Shown here piece after piece: positions 38,179 to 46,601 of a DNA stretch of 64,000 nucleotides (positions are counted from its first letter, which is position 1; every line of letters starts with the position of its first letter). The notes beneath the pieces were generated by a model. That model worked only from the letters and a program-made list of their open reading frames with translations, had not been told where the DNA came from and searched no databases. The stretch lies in assembly GCF_004785645.1 (NCBI RefSeq), contig NZ_SRPE01000012.1, forward strand, positions 1-64,000. The letters run 5' to 3'. This DNA comes from Empedobacter tilapiae. GTDB taxonomy: Bacteria; Bacteroidota; Bacteroidia; Flavobacteriales; Weeksellaceae. The position numbers and the translations under genes are program-made.

Positions 38179-39063
38179 TTATTTGTTGTAATAATTCCAA
38201 ACAGCTTTTGTAATATCAGCAATTACTTTTTCAGTTTCAGTTCTTTCTTCTGTTATATTTTTCAAATAAATAGATAAAATAATTGGTTGATGATTAATAG
38301 GTTTTATTATTCCAATATCATTCATCGCAACTCTTAGATTTTGGTTATTTGTATCACTAATTCCTGTTCTGTGAGCTAACTCTGTGTTTGTAGGTAACCC
38401 AGCTTTCATCCAAGTTAAACCTCTGGATGTTTCTACCATAAGTTGATATAAATAGGTTGTAGAAGTTTTTTTGAGTACTTTATTCGAATAAAATTTCTCA
38501 AGTAATTTTGTGGTAGCATTTGCGGAAGTTGTATTGAGATATAAATTATCCCAAGTCTGCATTTCTTTCTCATTTACTTTTATAACAAAATCTTTAATTC
38601 CTTGATTATTAATAAAATTTTGAACAGTTTTAGTTCCGCCAATAATCTTTAAAAGTATATCACAACCATTATTATCGCTATGAGAAACTGTATATCTTAA
38701 AAGTTGGTCAAGTGTTAGATACATATTTCCTTCTGGATTATCTTCAAGAATTGGACTCCAAGTATTAGGTAATAAATCTTCTTTTTTTATAAAAAATTGT
38801 TGATTAAGTTGTAATTTATTTTGATCAACTTCATGTAAAACAGCCAATGCAATATGAAATTTAAACACACTCATCATTGGCATCATTTGGTTTCCGTTGA
38901 TACTTAAGGTGTCTTTATTTTTAAGATTTTTTAATGAAATACCTGCTGTTAAATTTTTTGAAGAAATAATTTGATTGATTTCTGTTCTTAAACTTTCAAT
39001 GGATTGAGCATTTAAACAAAAACCTAAAAGGATAAATAGGAAAGAAAAAATCAGTTTATTCAT
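38179..39063 (-). CDS. Class A beta-lactamase, subclass A2 (PER/VEB/CGA/CME-like)
   Basis: 294 residues. A signal peptide ends at CLNAQ (residue 20). The serine beta-lactamase motifs are in place: SVFK (S65, K68), SDN (129-131), an omega-loop Glu in VNEKEM (E165) and RTG (232-234) where most members have KTG. MMSVFKFHIALAVL, YTVSHSDNNGCDILL and IGGTKTVQNF are typical of the extended-spectrum subclass A2 of Bacteroidota. The enzyme would hydrolyse penicillins and probably cephalosporins; the spectrum cannot be read from the sequence. The start is ATG 39063; a frame beginning 8 codons earlier lacks a sensible signal peptide. No regulator or mobile element adjoins it. Confidence 0.92.
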   Translation of the reverse strand: MNKLIFSFLFILLGFCLNAQSIESLRTEINQIISSKNLTAGISLKNLKNKDTLSINGNQMMPMMSVFKFHIALAVLHEVDQNKLQLNQQFFIKKEDLLPNTWSPILEDNPEGNMYLTLDQLLRYTVSHSDNNGCDILLKIIGGTKTVQNFINNQGIKDFVIKVNEKEMQTWDNLYLNTTSANATTKLLEKFYSNKVLKKTSTTYLYQLMVETSRGLTWMKAGLPTNTELAHRTGISDTNNQNLRVAMNDIGIIKPINHQPIILSIYLKNITEERTETEKVIADITKAVWNYYNK

Positions 39064-39114
39064 AGTTGTGATTAATATTTTGACCAAATTAGTTAATTAT
39101 TTAAATTTGATCAA

Positions 39115-39152
39115 ACTAAAAAAGTCTAATTCGGAGAGGAATTAGACTTTTT
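39115..39152. terminator. Terminator-like hairpin upstream of the beta-lactamase gene (copy 2)
   Basis: AAAAAGTCTAATTC / GAATTAGACTTTTT with loop ggagag. It serves the minus-strand gene at 39159-39530 and duplicates the hairpin at 38125-38160, including the AAACTA lead-in. Confidence 0.88.
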
Positions 39153-39158
39153 GATATA

Positions 39159-39530
39159 TTACTGCCACTTTTTGTTTAGAGTATAATTTTCGGGAATTTC
39201 TGAAATTTCATGCCCTAATTTATTCCATATTTCAATATATATAATTTTGTTATGGATAATTGAAGTACTTATTTCACAAAGTAAATTTTTATCTTTATTG
39301 ATTAATTCTAAGGCATCGAATAATAATTCATCTTGACTTATATTTTTATTAAATGATTCCATTTCTAAATTAGAATTTTTATGATTTAGATTAATGTAAC
39401 ATCCATTTGAGGTATATTCAATATTAAGAATAGAAATATTTTCAAGGTATTTTATAATACTAGATTTAGAATATTCTGTTTCTAATAATTTGATTGATAC
39501 ATCAATCATAAAATCTTTTAAATTATTCAT
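39159..39530 (-). CDS. Hypothetical protein, 123 aa
   Basis: A soluble acidic protein, Ile/Asn/Glu-rich, with no signal peptide or recognisable domain. It lies 8 bp after the glutathionylspermidine-synthase-like gene on the same strand and ends at a terminator, so it may be the last gene of that unit. I do not recognise the family. Its higher AT content and Asn/Ile richness compared with its upstream neighbour hint at recent gain, but this is weak. Confidence 0.55.
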   Translation of the reverse strand: MNNLKDFMIDVSIKLLETEYSKSSIIKYLENISILNIEYTSNGCYINLNHKNSNLEMESFNKNISQDELLFDALELINKDKNLLCEISTSIIHNKIIYIEIWNKLGHEISEIPENYTLNKKWQ

Positions 39531-39538
39531 AATTTAAA

Positions 39539-40675
39539 TTACTCAATAACATGCGGAACAAAACGACTTTTATCAGTTGTAATAAATTGGTCACTTTCGC
39601 GGAATGTAATTCCACACGATTCTTGTCCAATAATCCAACTTCCGATAATGGTATAACCCGTTTCTTCGTGATGTAAATTAGCCAATGCTTGATAAATAAA
39701 ACCTTCTTCGCCATATTCGCCAGAAGTTTGTTCAGAAATAGTTCCGTTTTTTACAACTTCTACATTTGCTCCTTCACGCGATAACAATGGTTTTTTGACA
39801 TAATTTTTCATCTCTTTTGGTGAATCTGTATAAGCTTCTAACAACAGCGGATGATTTGGATATAATTCCCACAAAATTGGCAAAATAGCTTTGTTTGAAA
39901 GGATCATTTTCCAAGCTGGTTCTATCCAATTTGCGTTGATTTCATCATTTTTGATGTTGTAGGCAAACAACTCGTTCACCATCCATTCCAACGGATAAAG
40001 CTTGAAAATATCTGTAATTGGTTCTTCTTCTAAATCAACAAAATTGACATTATTCCAACCGATTTCGTCGACGTAAATTAATTTGGTATTAATTCCGGCT
40101 TGTATTGCGCAATCTCTGATATATTCGATATTTGTCAAATCTTCTAACGATTCTCTCACACAAGAAAAATGCAAGGTTTCACCTTTCAAATAAGGTTTTA
40201 ACATTTTCCATGTTTCAATTAATTTATCGTGAACAGAATTGAATTGATCTTTCGTTTCTCCAAAATAATTTTCCATCCAAAGCCATTGTACAACACCACA
40301 TTCGAACAACGAAGTTGGCGTATCAGCATTGAATTCTAACATTTTTAATTGATCATTATCATAAGCAAAATCAAAACGTCCATAAATACTTGGCGCATCA
40401 TTTTCCCATGTATCAATCAAATAAGGTTGAATAAATTTTGGAATTTTAAATTCGTCCAAACGATTATTTTGAATCACATGTTCCACAGCATTCAAGCACA
40501 TTTCCCACAATTCGTTTGTCGCTTCAAAGATTTTATCTGCTTCTTTTTCTGAAATTGAATAATAATAATCTTCTACCCAATAGGTTTGTTTATTTTCGTC
40601 TGTATGATAGCCAAAGCCGATATTTTCTAACCTTTCTTGCCAGTTTTCGTCCGCTTTTATTCTTTTTAATTGCAT
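39539..40675 (-). CDS. Glutathionylspermidine synthase-like ATP-grasp ligase (YgiC/YjfC family)
   Basis: 378 residues matching the C-terminal synthetase domain of glutathionylspermidine synthase (PF03738). Visible motifs are YGRFDFAYD, LEFNADTPTSLFE, WELYPNHPLLLEA, VKKPLLSREGANV and IGSWIIGQESCGI. These form the ATP-grasp nucleotide and Mg sites. There is no amidase domain, as in YgiC/YjfC, whose substrate is unknown. The preceding lipoprotein has a YgiB-like tail, so the pair mirrors the enterobacterial ygiB-ygiC arrangement. Confidence 0.88.
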   Translation of the reverse strand: MQLKRIKADENWQERLENIGFGYHTDENKQTYWVEDYYYSISEKEADKIFEATNELWEMCLNAVEHVIQNNRLDEFKIPKFIQPYLIDTWENDAPSIYGRFDFAYDNDQLKMLEFNADTPTSLFECGVVQWLWMENYFGETKDQFNSVHDKLIETWKMLKPYLKGETLHFSCVRESLEDLTNIEYIRDCAIQAGINTKLIYVDEIGWNNVNFVDLEEEPITDIFKLYPLEWMVNELFAYNIKNDEINANWIEPAWKMILSNKAILPILWELYPNHPLLLEAYTDSPKEMKNYVKKPLLSREGANVEVVKNGTISEQTSGEYGEEGFIYQALANLHHEETGYTIIGSWIIGQESCGITFRESDQFITTDKSRFVPHVIE

Positions 40676-40684
40676 AAAATTAGT

Positions 40685-41074
40685 TTAAGATGAAACTGAA
40701 CGAGAAGAAGCAGATTTTCCGAATCCACCGCGAACAGTTTGACTTTTATACGCTTGCGCTTTTGCTGCGTTTGTTCCGACATTAGATTGTTGATGCAAAC
40801 CTTGACTTGCATAGCCCATTCCGCCACCAGTTAAGCTACGAAAAGCCATAAACCAAAGTAACGAACTTCCCATTCCGCCATGATGCGAACTACTAGAATT
40901 CGAGGAATAATTTGACGTAACATCTGTGTAAGGCGCAGTAGAATCTGCACGCATATATACCTTTTGCGCATTATTTGTAATGGGCGCTTCTTCACGATTC
41001 ATACACGAACTAAGAACCGAAGAAATTAACACTAAAGTCACTACTTTACTTGCTCTTTTTTCTCTTTTATTCAT
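40685..41074 (-). CDS. YgiB-like lipoprotein
   Basis: 129 residues. The lipobox is LSSC (about residue 24). The mature part is Ser/Gly-rich, with SSSSHHGGMGSSLLWFM and a C-terminal TVRGGFGKSASSRS. This resembles the RGGFG tail of YgiB (DUF1190) proteins. It lies 9 bp upstream of the YgiC-like ligase gene and 6 bp after another lipoprotein gene. The envelope location plus a cytoplasmic ligase partner suggests a conserved module of unknown purpose. Confidence 0.65.
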   Translation of the reverse strand: MNKREKRASKVVTLVLISSVLSSCMNREEAPITNNAQKVYMRADSTAPYTDVTSNYSSNSSSSHHGGMGSSLLWFMAFRSLTGGGMGYASQGLHQQSNVGTNAAKAQAYKSQTVRGGFGKSASSRSVSS

Positions 41075-41080
41075 GATAGA

Positions 41081-41359
41081 TTATTGAATAGTTACGTAAA
41101 TAGGAATTTTGGTAGAATCGGTAGGTGTATATTGTTTGTGCGTAATCAACGTATCTACTTTTTCTGCAATCATCAAATCGTTTGCCCAAATTTTTTGTTT
41201 GGTAATATGTAAAACTGAATCGCCTTTTGTTTCGGTTGTTAAAACAACTTCACGAGCAGATTTTTTATCAATTTGTTCTAAATTCTGATTTTCGTTTTGA
41301 TTAGATTGACACGCAAAAAAAGTTGTCAATGGTAGTGTTATTAAAAGTATTTTTTTCAT
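41081..41359 (-). CDS. Small lipoprotein, 92 aa
   Basis: The lipobox is TTFFAC (C17), followed by an Asn/Gln/Glu-rich spacer and a short beta-rich domain. No family is recognised. It is the first gene of the three- or four-gene unit with the YgiB-like lipoprotein and the ATP-grasp ligase. Confidence 0.65.
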   Translation of the reverse strand: MKKILLITLPLTTFFACQSNQNENQNLEQIDKKSAREVVLTTETKGDSVLHITKQKIWANDLMIAEKVDTLITHKQYTPTDSTKIPIYVTIQ

Positions 41360-41395
41360 GTTTCTTAGACTTCTAACAAAGTTACATTATTTCAC

Positions 41396-41436
41396 AAAAA
41401 AAGCACAATTCAGAAATTCTGAATTATGCTTTTTAA
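41396..41436 (-). terminator. Terminator of the CoA-transferase gene
   Basis: An 18-bp stem AAAAAGCACAATTCAGAA (41398-41415) / TTCTGAATTATGCTTTTT (41417-41434), with one mismatch and a very short loop. Confidence 0.8.
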
Positions 41437-41463
41437 AAAAGTATAGTTTTATTATTTATTATT

Positions 41464-42975
41464 CTAATGATTCAAAACTAATAATTCTTCTTTTTTCATA
41501 GAACCTGTTTGTTTCAATCTTGTGTGCCAAGAGAACGCTTCTTCTAAGATATGTGGCGTTTGACCACCTCTTTCGGCACAAGCTCTTTCGAAATAAGATA
41601 ATAATTCTGCTTTATAATCTGGATGAACACAATTATTGATAATTTCGATGGCTCTTTCGCGTGGTGCTAAACCTCTCAAATCAGCTAAACCTTGCTCAGT
41701 TACAATAATATCTACATCATGTTCTGTATGATCTGTGTGAGAAACCATAGGAACGATAGAAGAAATATTACCACCTTTTGCGATAGAAGCTGTAACGAAG
41801 ATTGAGATAAATGCATTACGAGCAAAATCTCCAGAACCTCCAATACCGTTCATCATGTGTGTACCAGAAACGTGAGTTGAGTTTACGTTTCCATAAATAT
41901 CACACTCTAAAGATGTATTGATTCCAATAATTCCTAAACGACGAATAACTTCGGCAGAGTTAGAAATAGATTGCGGACGTAAAAGAATTTTTCCTTTATA
42001 ACTTTCGATATTTCCGATTACACGATCATAACATTCTTGTGAAACTGTCATAGAAGATGCCGAAGCAAATTTCATTTTTCCAGAATCGATTAAGTCAAAT
42101 GTAGAGTCTTGTAAAACTTCTGAATACATCACTAAATTTTCGAAATCAGAATGCTCTAAACCACCTAAAACTGCGTTAGCAACTTTACCAATACCACATT
42201 GTAATGGCATTAATGATTTTGTAAGACGACCTTCTTCAACTTCTTTCTCGAAGAATTTTACAATGTTTTCTGCAATTGCAGCTGTCGCTTCATCAGCTGG
42301 TTGAATGTCTCCAGGAGCATCTTGAATATCGTGAAAAACAATTCCAACAATTTTAGAAGGATCTACTTTTATTGTTTCTGTTCCAATTTTTGTATCACAA
42401 GAAGTGATGTTAATTGGAGTTCGTTTCCCGTATTCTTCTACACTATAAATATCGTGTATCCCTTTGATATTTGTAGGAATAGATGTATTAATCTCAATGA
42501 TTAATTTGTCTGCATTTGCAGCAATTTCTGCATTATTACCAATAGAAGTAGTAGGTACTAAAGAACCATCTTCTAAAATTTCAGCAACTTCTAAAACACC
42601 TAAATTAATTTTAAATTGTCCATCTAAAATATGTTCAGCTGTTTCTCCTAAATGCTGATCGATAAATAATATATTACCTGCATTTATATTTTTACGCATT
42701 ACAGTGTCAACTTGGAATGGTAAACGTTTTTTTAAAGCTCCGCTCTCTACTAAAGCAGCGTCTGTACCATGTCCTAATGAAGCTCCTGTGACTAAAGTGA
42801 TTTTTAAATTTTCAGATTTGGCACGCTCCGCAACAGCTTTTAATACAACTTTTGTATCGCCTCCTCTTGTAAAACCACTAGAACCTACAGTCATTCCATC
42901 TTCAAAAAATTTAGCAGATTCTTCTGCTGTCATTACTTTTGACTGTAAGTCAGTTAATTTTATTCTTTCCAACAT
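41464..42975 (-). CDS. Acetyl-CoA hydrolase/succinyl-CoA:acetate CoA-transferase family protein
   Basis: 503 residues, matching the Ach1/AarC/Cat1 family. GSSGFTRGGDTKVV is at the N-terminus. The probable catalytic Glu is in NLVMYSEVLQDS, and the CoA-binding loop is GIGGSGDFARNA. These enzymes move CoA between acetate and succinate (or hydrolyse acetyl-CoA) and can bypass succinyl-CoA ligase. It is divergent from an AraC regulator with about 195 bp between starts, so control by that regulator or by acetate-related signals is plausible. It is single and ends at a hairpin. Confidence 0.92.
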   Translation of the reverse strand: MLERIKLTDLQSKVMTAEESAKFFEDGMTVGSSGFTRGGDTKVVLKAVAERAKSENLKITLVTGASLGHGTDAALVESGALKKRLPFQVDTVMRKNINAGNILFIDQHLGETAEHILDGQFKINLGVLEVAEILEDGSLVPTTSIGNNAEIAANADKLIIEINTSIPTNIKGIHDIYSVEEYGKRTPINITSCDTKIGTETIKVDPSKIVGIVFHDIQDAPGDIQPADEATAAIAENIVKFFEKEVEEGRLTKSLMPLQCGIGKVANAVLGGLEHSDFENLVMYSEVLQDSTFDLIDSGKMKFASASSMTVSQECYDRVIGNIESYKGKILLRPQSISNSAEVIRRLGIIGINTSLECDIYGNVNSTHVSGTHMMNGIGGSGDFARNAFISIFVTASIAKGGNISSIVPMVSHTDHTEHDVDIIVTEQGLADLRGLAPRERAIEIINNCVHPDYKAELLSYFERACAERGGQTPHILEEAFSWHTRLKQTGSMKKEELLVLNH

Positions 42976-43170
42976 AATGCAACTTTTACTTTCTAATACT
43001 TTTCAATAATTGTACCCTTCTAATTAGAGGGAATTACAAATATTGGATTATTTAATAAAAAGTTAATATTAAAAATAGTCAAATAATTATTTATTCCAGA
43101 CACTTTTATTTGTGTATATAATACAATATATCAAATTAATTATTATATTAGTTCGCAGATTAAAGAAACT

Positions 43171-43992
43171 ATGAATATACATTTGGATAATAAGTTCGAA
43201 ACACGATACTACTTAACCGAAATAGATAAATTACCTACATCAATTTTCTGTTATCACAAGGAAATTTCGGAAGCATACGTAATAGAACATAAACATAATA
43301 AAGCACAATTTCTTTATTGTGAAGGAGGAATTGTTTATGTCAAAATAGGAAAAGATACCTTTTATTTACCAGCAAGACATTATATGTGGATACCTCCAAA
43401 TGTGGAACATAGTATACACCCAAATACACCAGAGGTCGTAATGAGGAATTTATATTTTCCTATCAATGAGAGTGATAATTCATTTTATAAAAAGGTAGGT
43501 ATTTATCCTGCAGATGGTTTACTATTAGAACTTTTGTTATTTTCTAATCAATGGAAAGGAGATATTATACCAGAGAATAGAAGCGAGTATATTATAGCAC
43601 AAGCTTTCAAAGAAATATTACCTAAAGTAAGTAAAAGTAGTTTGCGATTAGCTTTACCACTTCCACATGATGAACGTTTGAAAAAAATTGTTCAATTCTT
43701 AGATGATAATATGGATACTTCAATAACAATGAAGAAAATTACAGCTGAGTTTGGATTTTCAGAACGATCATTATCACGATTATTTCAAAAAGATTTAAAT
43801 ATGACATTCGTTCAATATTTTACAATTTTAAGAATGTTACGTGCATTACAATTGTTAATTGATAATACGTATTCAATCAGTGAAATTTCGACAATGGTTG
43901 GTTATAATAGTTTACCAACATTTAGTAATACATTCCAAAAAGTAATCGGTGTTCGCCCAACAGATTACTCAAAGAAAAAAGATATATTATAA
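43171..43992 (+). CDS. AraC-family transcriptional regulator
   Basis: 273 residues. The N-terminal cupin (about 25-90) includes HKHNKAQFLYCEGG and WIPPNVEHSIHP. The C-terminal HTH pair includes TMKKITAEFGFSERSLSRLF and SISEISTMVGYNSLPTFSNTF, ending RPTDYSKKK. It is 9 bp upstream of a hydrolase gene, forming an operon, and divergent from the CoA-transferase gene. Likely targets are these neighbours. Confidence 0.9.
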   Translation: MNIHLDNKFETRYYLTEIDKLPTSIFCYHKEISEAYVIEHKHNKAQFLYCEGGIVYVKIGKDTFYLPARHYMWIPPNVEHSIHPNTPEVVMRNLYFPINESDNSFYKKVGIYPADGLLLELLLFSNQWKGDIIPENRSEYIIAQAFKEILPKVSKSSLRLALPLPHDERLKKIVQFLDDNMDTSITMKKITAEFGFSERSLSRLFQKDLNMTFVQYFTILRMLRALQLLIDNTYSISEISTMVGYNSLPTFSNTFQKVIGVRPTDYSKKKDIL

Positions 43993-44001
43993 ATTTAAGG
44001 T

Positions 44002-44664
44002 ATGAAAATTTATCAAGTAAGTGGATTAGGTGCAAATGCAAATGCTTTTCGAAATCTACGCTTGGAACAAGATTTTGAGCAAGTTTATATTCCTTGGTTA
44101 GATCCAGAGAAAGATGAAACTTTGGCTCATTATGCCGAAAGATTATTAGATAAAATAAATCCCACAGAAGATTTTCTTTTGATGGGATTATCTTTTGGTG
44201 GAATAATTGTGCAGGAAATGAATCGTTTTATAAATCCGAAACATACATTTTTGATTTCTACGGTAAAGAATAGGGCAGAGCTTCCAAAGTTATTTCGATT
44301 TTCGGCTTCTATTAATGCTCACAAAATAATTCCGATGAGTTTTTTAACTTCAGACCGAACATTTTCGTATATGATGATGCGTAAATTATATTATACTGGT
44401 CGAGAGAAAGATAATATTGATGATATTTTTGAGTTTCGAAATGAAGAATATTTACGTTGGTCGATTCATAAGATTGTAAATTGGGAACATTCTATGGCTT
44501 ATCACGAAGATAATATTACGCATATTCATGGTACGAAAGATATTGTTTTTCCAATAGAATATATTAAAGATGCAATACAAATAGAAGGCGGAACGCACAT
44601 TATGGTAATGCAAAAACCAAAATTAGTGAGTGAAGAAATAAATAAAGTATTAATTACTTTATAA
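44002..44664 (+). CDS. Alpha/beta hydrolase
   Basis: 220 residues. The nucleophile elbow is GLSFGG, the acid lies in HGTKDIVFP and the His in EGGTHIMV, in the order and spacing of an alpha/beta hydrolase. There is no lid insertion or signal peptide. The substrate is unknown. It is co-transcribed with the AraC gene. Its stop codon lies at the edge of the terminator's 20-bp inverted repeat. Confidence 0.82.
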   Translation: MKIYQVSGLGANANAFRNLRLEQDFEQVYIPWLDPEKDETLAHYAERLLDKINPTEDFLLMGLSFGGIIVQEMNRFINPKHTFLISTVKNRAELPKLFRFSASINAHKIIPMSFLTSDRTFSYMMMRKLYYTGREKDNIDDIFEFRNEEYLRWSIHKIVNWEHSMAYHEDNITHIHGTKDIVFPIEYIKDAIQIEGGTHIMVMQKPKLVSEEINKVLITL

Positions 44665-44704
44665 ACTAAAAAAGCTTGAACATTTGTTCAAGCTTTTTTA
44701 GTTT
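44663..44704. terminator. Bidirectional terminator, 20-bp perfect inverted repeat
   Basis: AAACTAAAAAAGCTTGAACA (44663-44682) pairs perfectly with its complement at 44685-44704 around a TT loop. It overlaps the stop codons of both converging genes. Confidence 0.93.
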
Positions 44705-45413
44705 ATAATTCTTCTGTTGTATTTTCTTCTTCAAAATAACTTTTTTCTAAAGCGAAATTTTCAGCATTCATGACATCAAATTCGCCAATTTTTGTACGAC
44801 GAAGTGCTGTTAAATATCCACCTGAATTTATTGCTTTTCCAAAATCAAAAGCTAAAGAACGAATATAGGTTCCTTTACTGCAATTCACTTCAAAATCTAC
44901 AAAAGGTAAATTTATCTTCGTGATTTTAAAATCGTGAATCGTGATTTTACGTGCTTTACGTTCTATTTCTTGACCTTCTCGAGCTAATTCATACAAACGT
45001 TTTCCATCCACTTTTACAGCTGAATGCATTGGTGGAAATTGTTCAATCTCTCCTATAAATTGTTTCGTCGCTTCGTGAATGATTCCTTCTGTGATATGTT
45101 CAGTAGGAAAAGTTTGATATTCTTCCGATTCCAAATCATACGTTGGTGTTGTAACACCTAATTTGATTGTACCAGTATATGTTTTTTCTTGCGCCTGAAA
45201 TTCATCAATTCGTTTTGTCCATTTCCCTGTACAAACCAATAAAAGTCCAGTTGCTTTTGGATCTAAAGTACCAGCATGACCGACTTTTATTTTCTTTAAA
45301 TTATATGCTTTTCTAATGTTCCAACGAATCTTGTTCACAACATCAAAAGATGTCCAATCAAGAGGTTTATCAATCAAAAAAACGTGACCTTCTTGTATTT
45401 TTTCTACATTCAT
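44703..45413 (-). CDS. truB: tRNA pseudouridine-55 synthase TruB
   Basis: 236 residues. The catalytic motif is GHAGTLDPKATGLL, where the Asp is the nucleophile. The second motif is GTYIRSLAFDFG. It lacks the C-terminal PUA domain of longer TruB proteins, as usual in Bacteroidota. It modifies U55 of the tRNA T-loop. It is the last gene of the ftsX-DUF3098-uppP-truB unit, one base after the uppP stop. Confidence 0.95.
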   Translation of the reverse strand: MNVEKIQEGHVFLIDKPLDWTSFDVVNKIRWNIRKAYNLKKIKVGHAGTLDPKATGLLLVCTGKWTKRIDEFQAQEKTYTGTIKLGVTTPTYDLESEEYQTFPTEHITEGIIHEATKQFIGEIEQFPPMHSAVKVDGKRLYELAREGQEIERKARKITIHDFKITKINLPFVDFEVNCSKGTYIRSLAFDFGKAINSGGYLTALRRTKIGEFDVMNAENFALEKSYFEEENTTEEL

Positions 45414-45414
45414 C

Positions 45415-46299
45415 TTATTTGTGCTGAATCATTGTAGTTTCTACTGAAGCGGCATTATCTTTTTCTGCTTGTGTTGGAGAATTGTATGAGAAATAAATCA
45501 GTAAAATAATACCGATGATAATTCTGTACCAACCCCAAAATTTGAAACCGTATTTTGTTAAAACTGCGATAAATGTTTTTACAGCAATTAACGCCACAAT
45601 AAATGCGACAACATTTCCAATTACGAATAACATAATATGGTTTTGATCTTGCAAAATCATTTCGTAACCTTTCATAGGTGTTGCAGTATCTTCTCCCCAA
45701 GTTTTCACAAAAACAGAATAAACTGTAACCGCTAACATTGTCGGAACCGCTAAAAAGAATGAAAATTCTGCAGCTGCTTTACGCGATAAACCTTGCGTCA
45801 TACCACCAATAATAGAAGCGGCAGAACGAGAAGTTCCTGGCATCATCGCCAAACATTGCCAAAAACCAATAATAATTGCTTGTTTTAATGTAATGTCTTT
45901 TTCATCATTAATTTTAGGATTTTTGAACCATTTATCTACAAATAATAAAATGATTCCTCCGAAAACTAACATTCCAGAAATAGCAACTTGATTTCCTAAA
46001 ACAGCTTCGATTTTATCATCAAATAATTTTCCTAAAATAAGTGCAGGAACAACAGCACAAGCTAATTTGATATAAAAATTGAAATTGAAATTTTTGAAGT
46101 CAAAGAATTTTTTCCAATATAAAACTACTATTGATAAAATTGCTCCAAATTGTATCGAAACTTGAAACATTTTTAAGAATTCACTTTCTGGCATTCCCAT
46201 CAAAGCTGCTGTGAACCCCATATGTGCTGTAGAAGAAATTGGTAAATATTCGGTAAGGCCTTCTATAATAGCAATTATAATTGCTTGTAAAGTATTCAT
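45415..46299 (-). CDS. uppP: Undecaprenyl-diphosphate phosphatase UppP/BacA
   Basis: 294 residues with about eight membrane helices. The two active-site motifs are present: EGLTEYLPISSTAHM at the N-terminus and MMPGTSRSAASIIGG in the middle. The enzyme recycles the lipid carrier used for peptidoglycan and O-antigen synthesis, and its overproduction gives bacitracin resistance. Its ATG overlaps the stop of the DUF3098 gene by one base. Confidence 0.96.
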   Translation of the reverse strand: MNTLQAIIIAIIEGLTEYLPISSTAHMGFTAALMGMPESEFLKMFQVSIQFGAILSIVVLYWKKFFDFKNFNFNFYIKLACAVVPALILGKLFDDKIEAVLGNQVAISGMLVFGGIILLFVDKWFKNPKINDEKDITLKQAIIIGFWQCLAMMPGTSRSAASIIGGMTQGLSRKAAAEFSFFLAVPTMLAVTVYSVFVKTWGEDTATPMKGYEMILQDQNHIMLFVIGNVVAFIVALIAVKTFIAVLTKYGFKFWGWYRIIIGIILLIYFSYNSPTQAEKDNAASVETTMIQHK

Positions 46300-46601
46300 T
46301 ATTTTTCTTTATTCGGATTGATTAAAATGGCATAAATCTCTACAATGAAACCAACGACAACTAAAAATGGCGCTAATCTAATTCTACGAAAAGAATAGAT
46401 TTCGTCGTTCCAATAATTTGCATCCCATGTTCCATCTGGTCTTGTGTTTGCATCATGTCCTGTCATCAATAAAAATCCAAGACCAATTAGTGCAACACCA
46501 ATTGCCATGAAAATGTAATTTCTTTTTCCAAATAAAAAAGTAAAACCAGCATCATTTGTAGATGCTGATTTTTTTGTTGTATCGATAGAATTTGTTTTCA
46601 T
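46299..46601 (-). CDS. DUF3098 small membrane protein
   Basis: 100 residues with two hydrophobic helices (about 29-45 and 76-93). A loop between them contains GTWDANYWNDEIYSFRRI. It matches DUF3098, found in Bacteroidota almost always between ftsX and uppP. The function is unknown; the context suggests envelope or division. It overlaps its neighbours by one base on each side. Confidence 0.9.
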   Translation of the reverse strand: MKTNSIDTTKKSASTNDAGFTFLFGKRNYIFMAIGVALIGLGFLLMTGHDANTRPDGTWDANYWNDEIYSFRRIRLAPFLVVVGFIVEIYAILINPNKEK

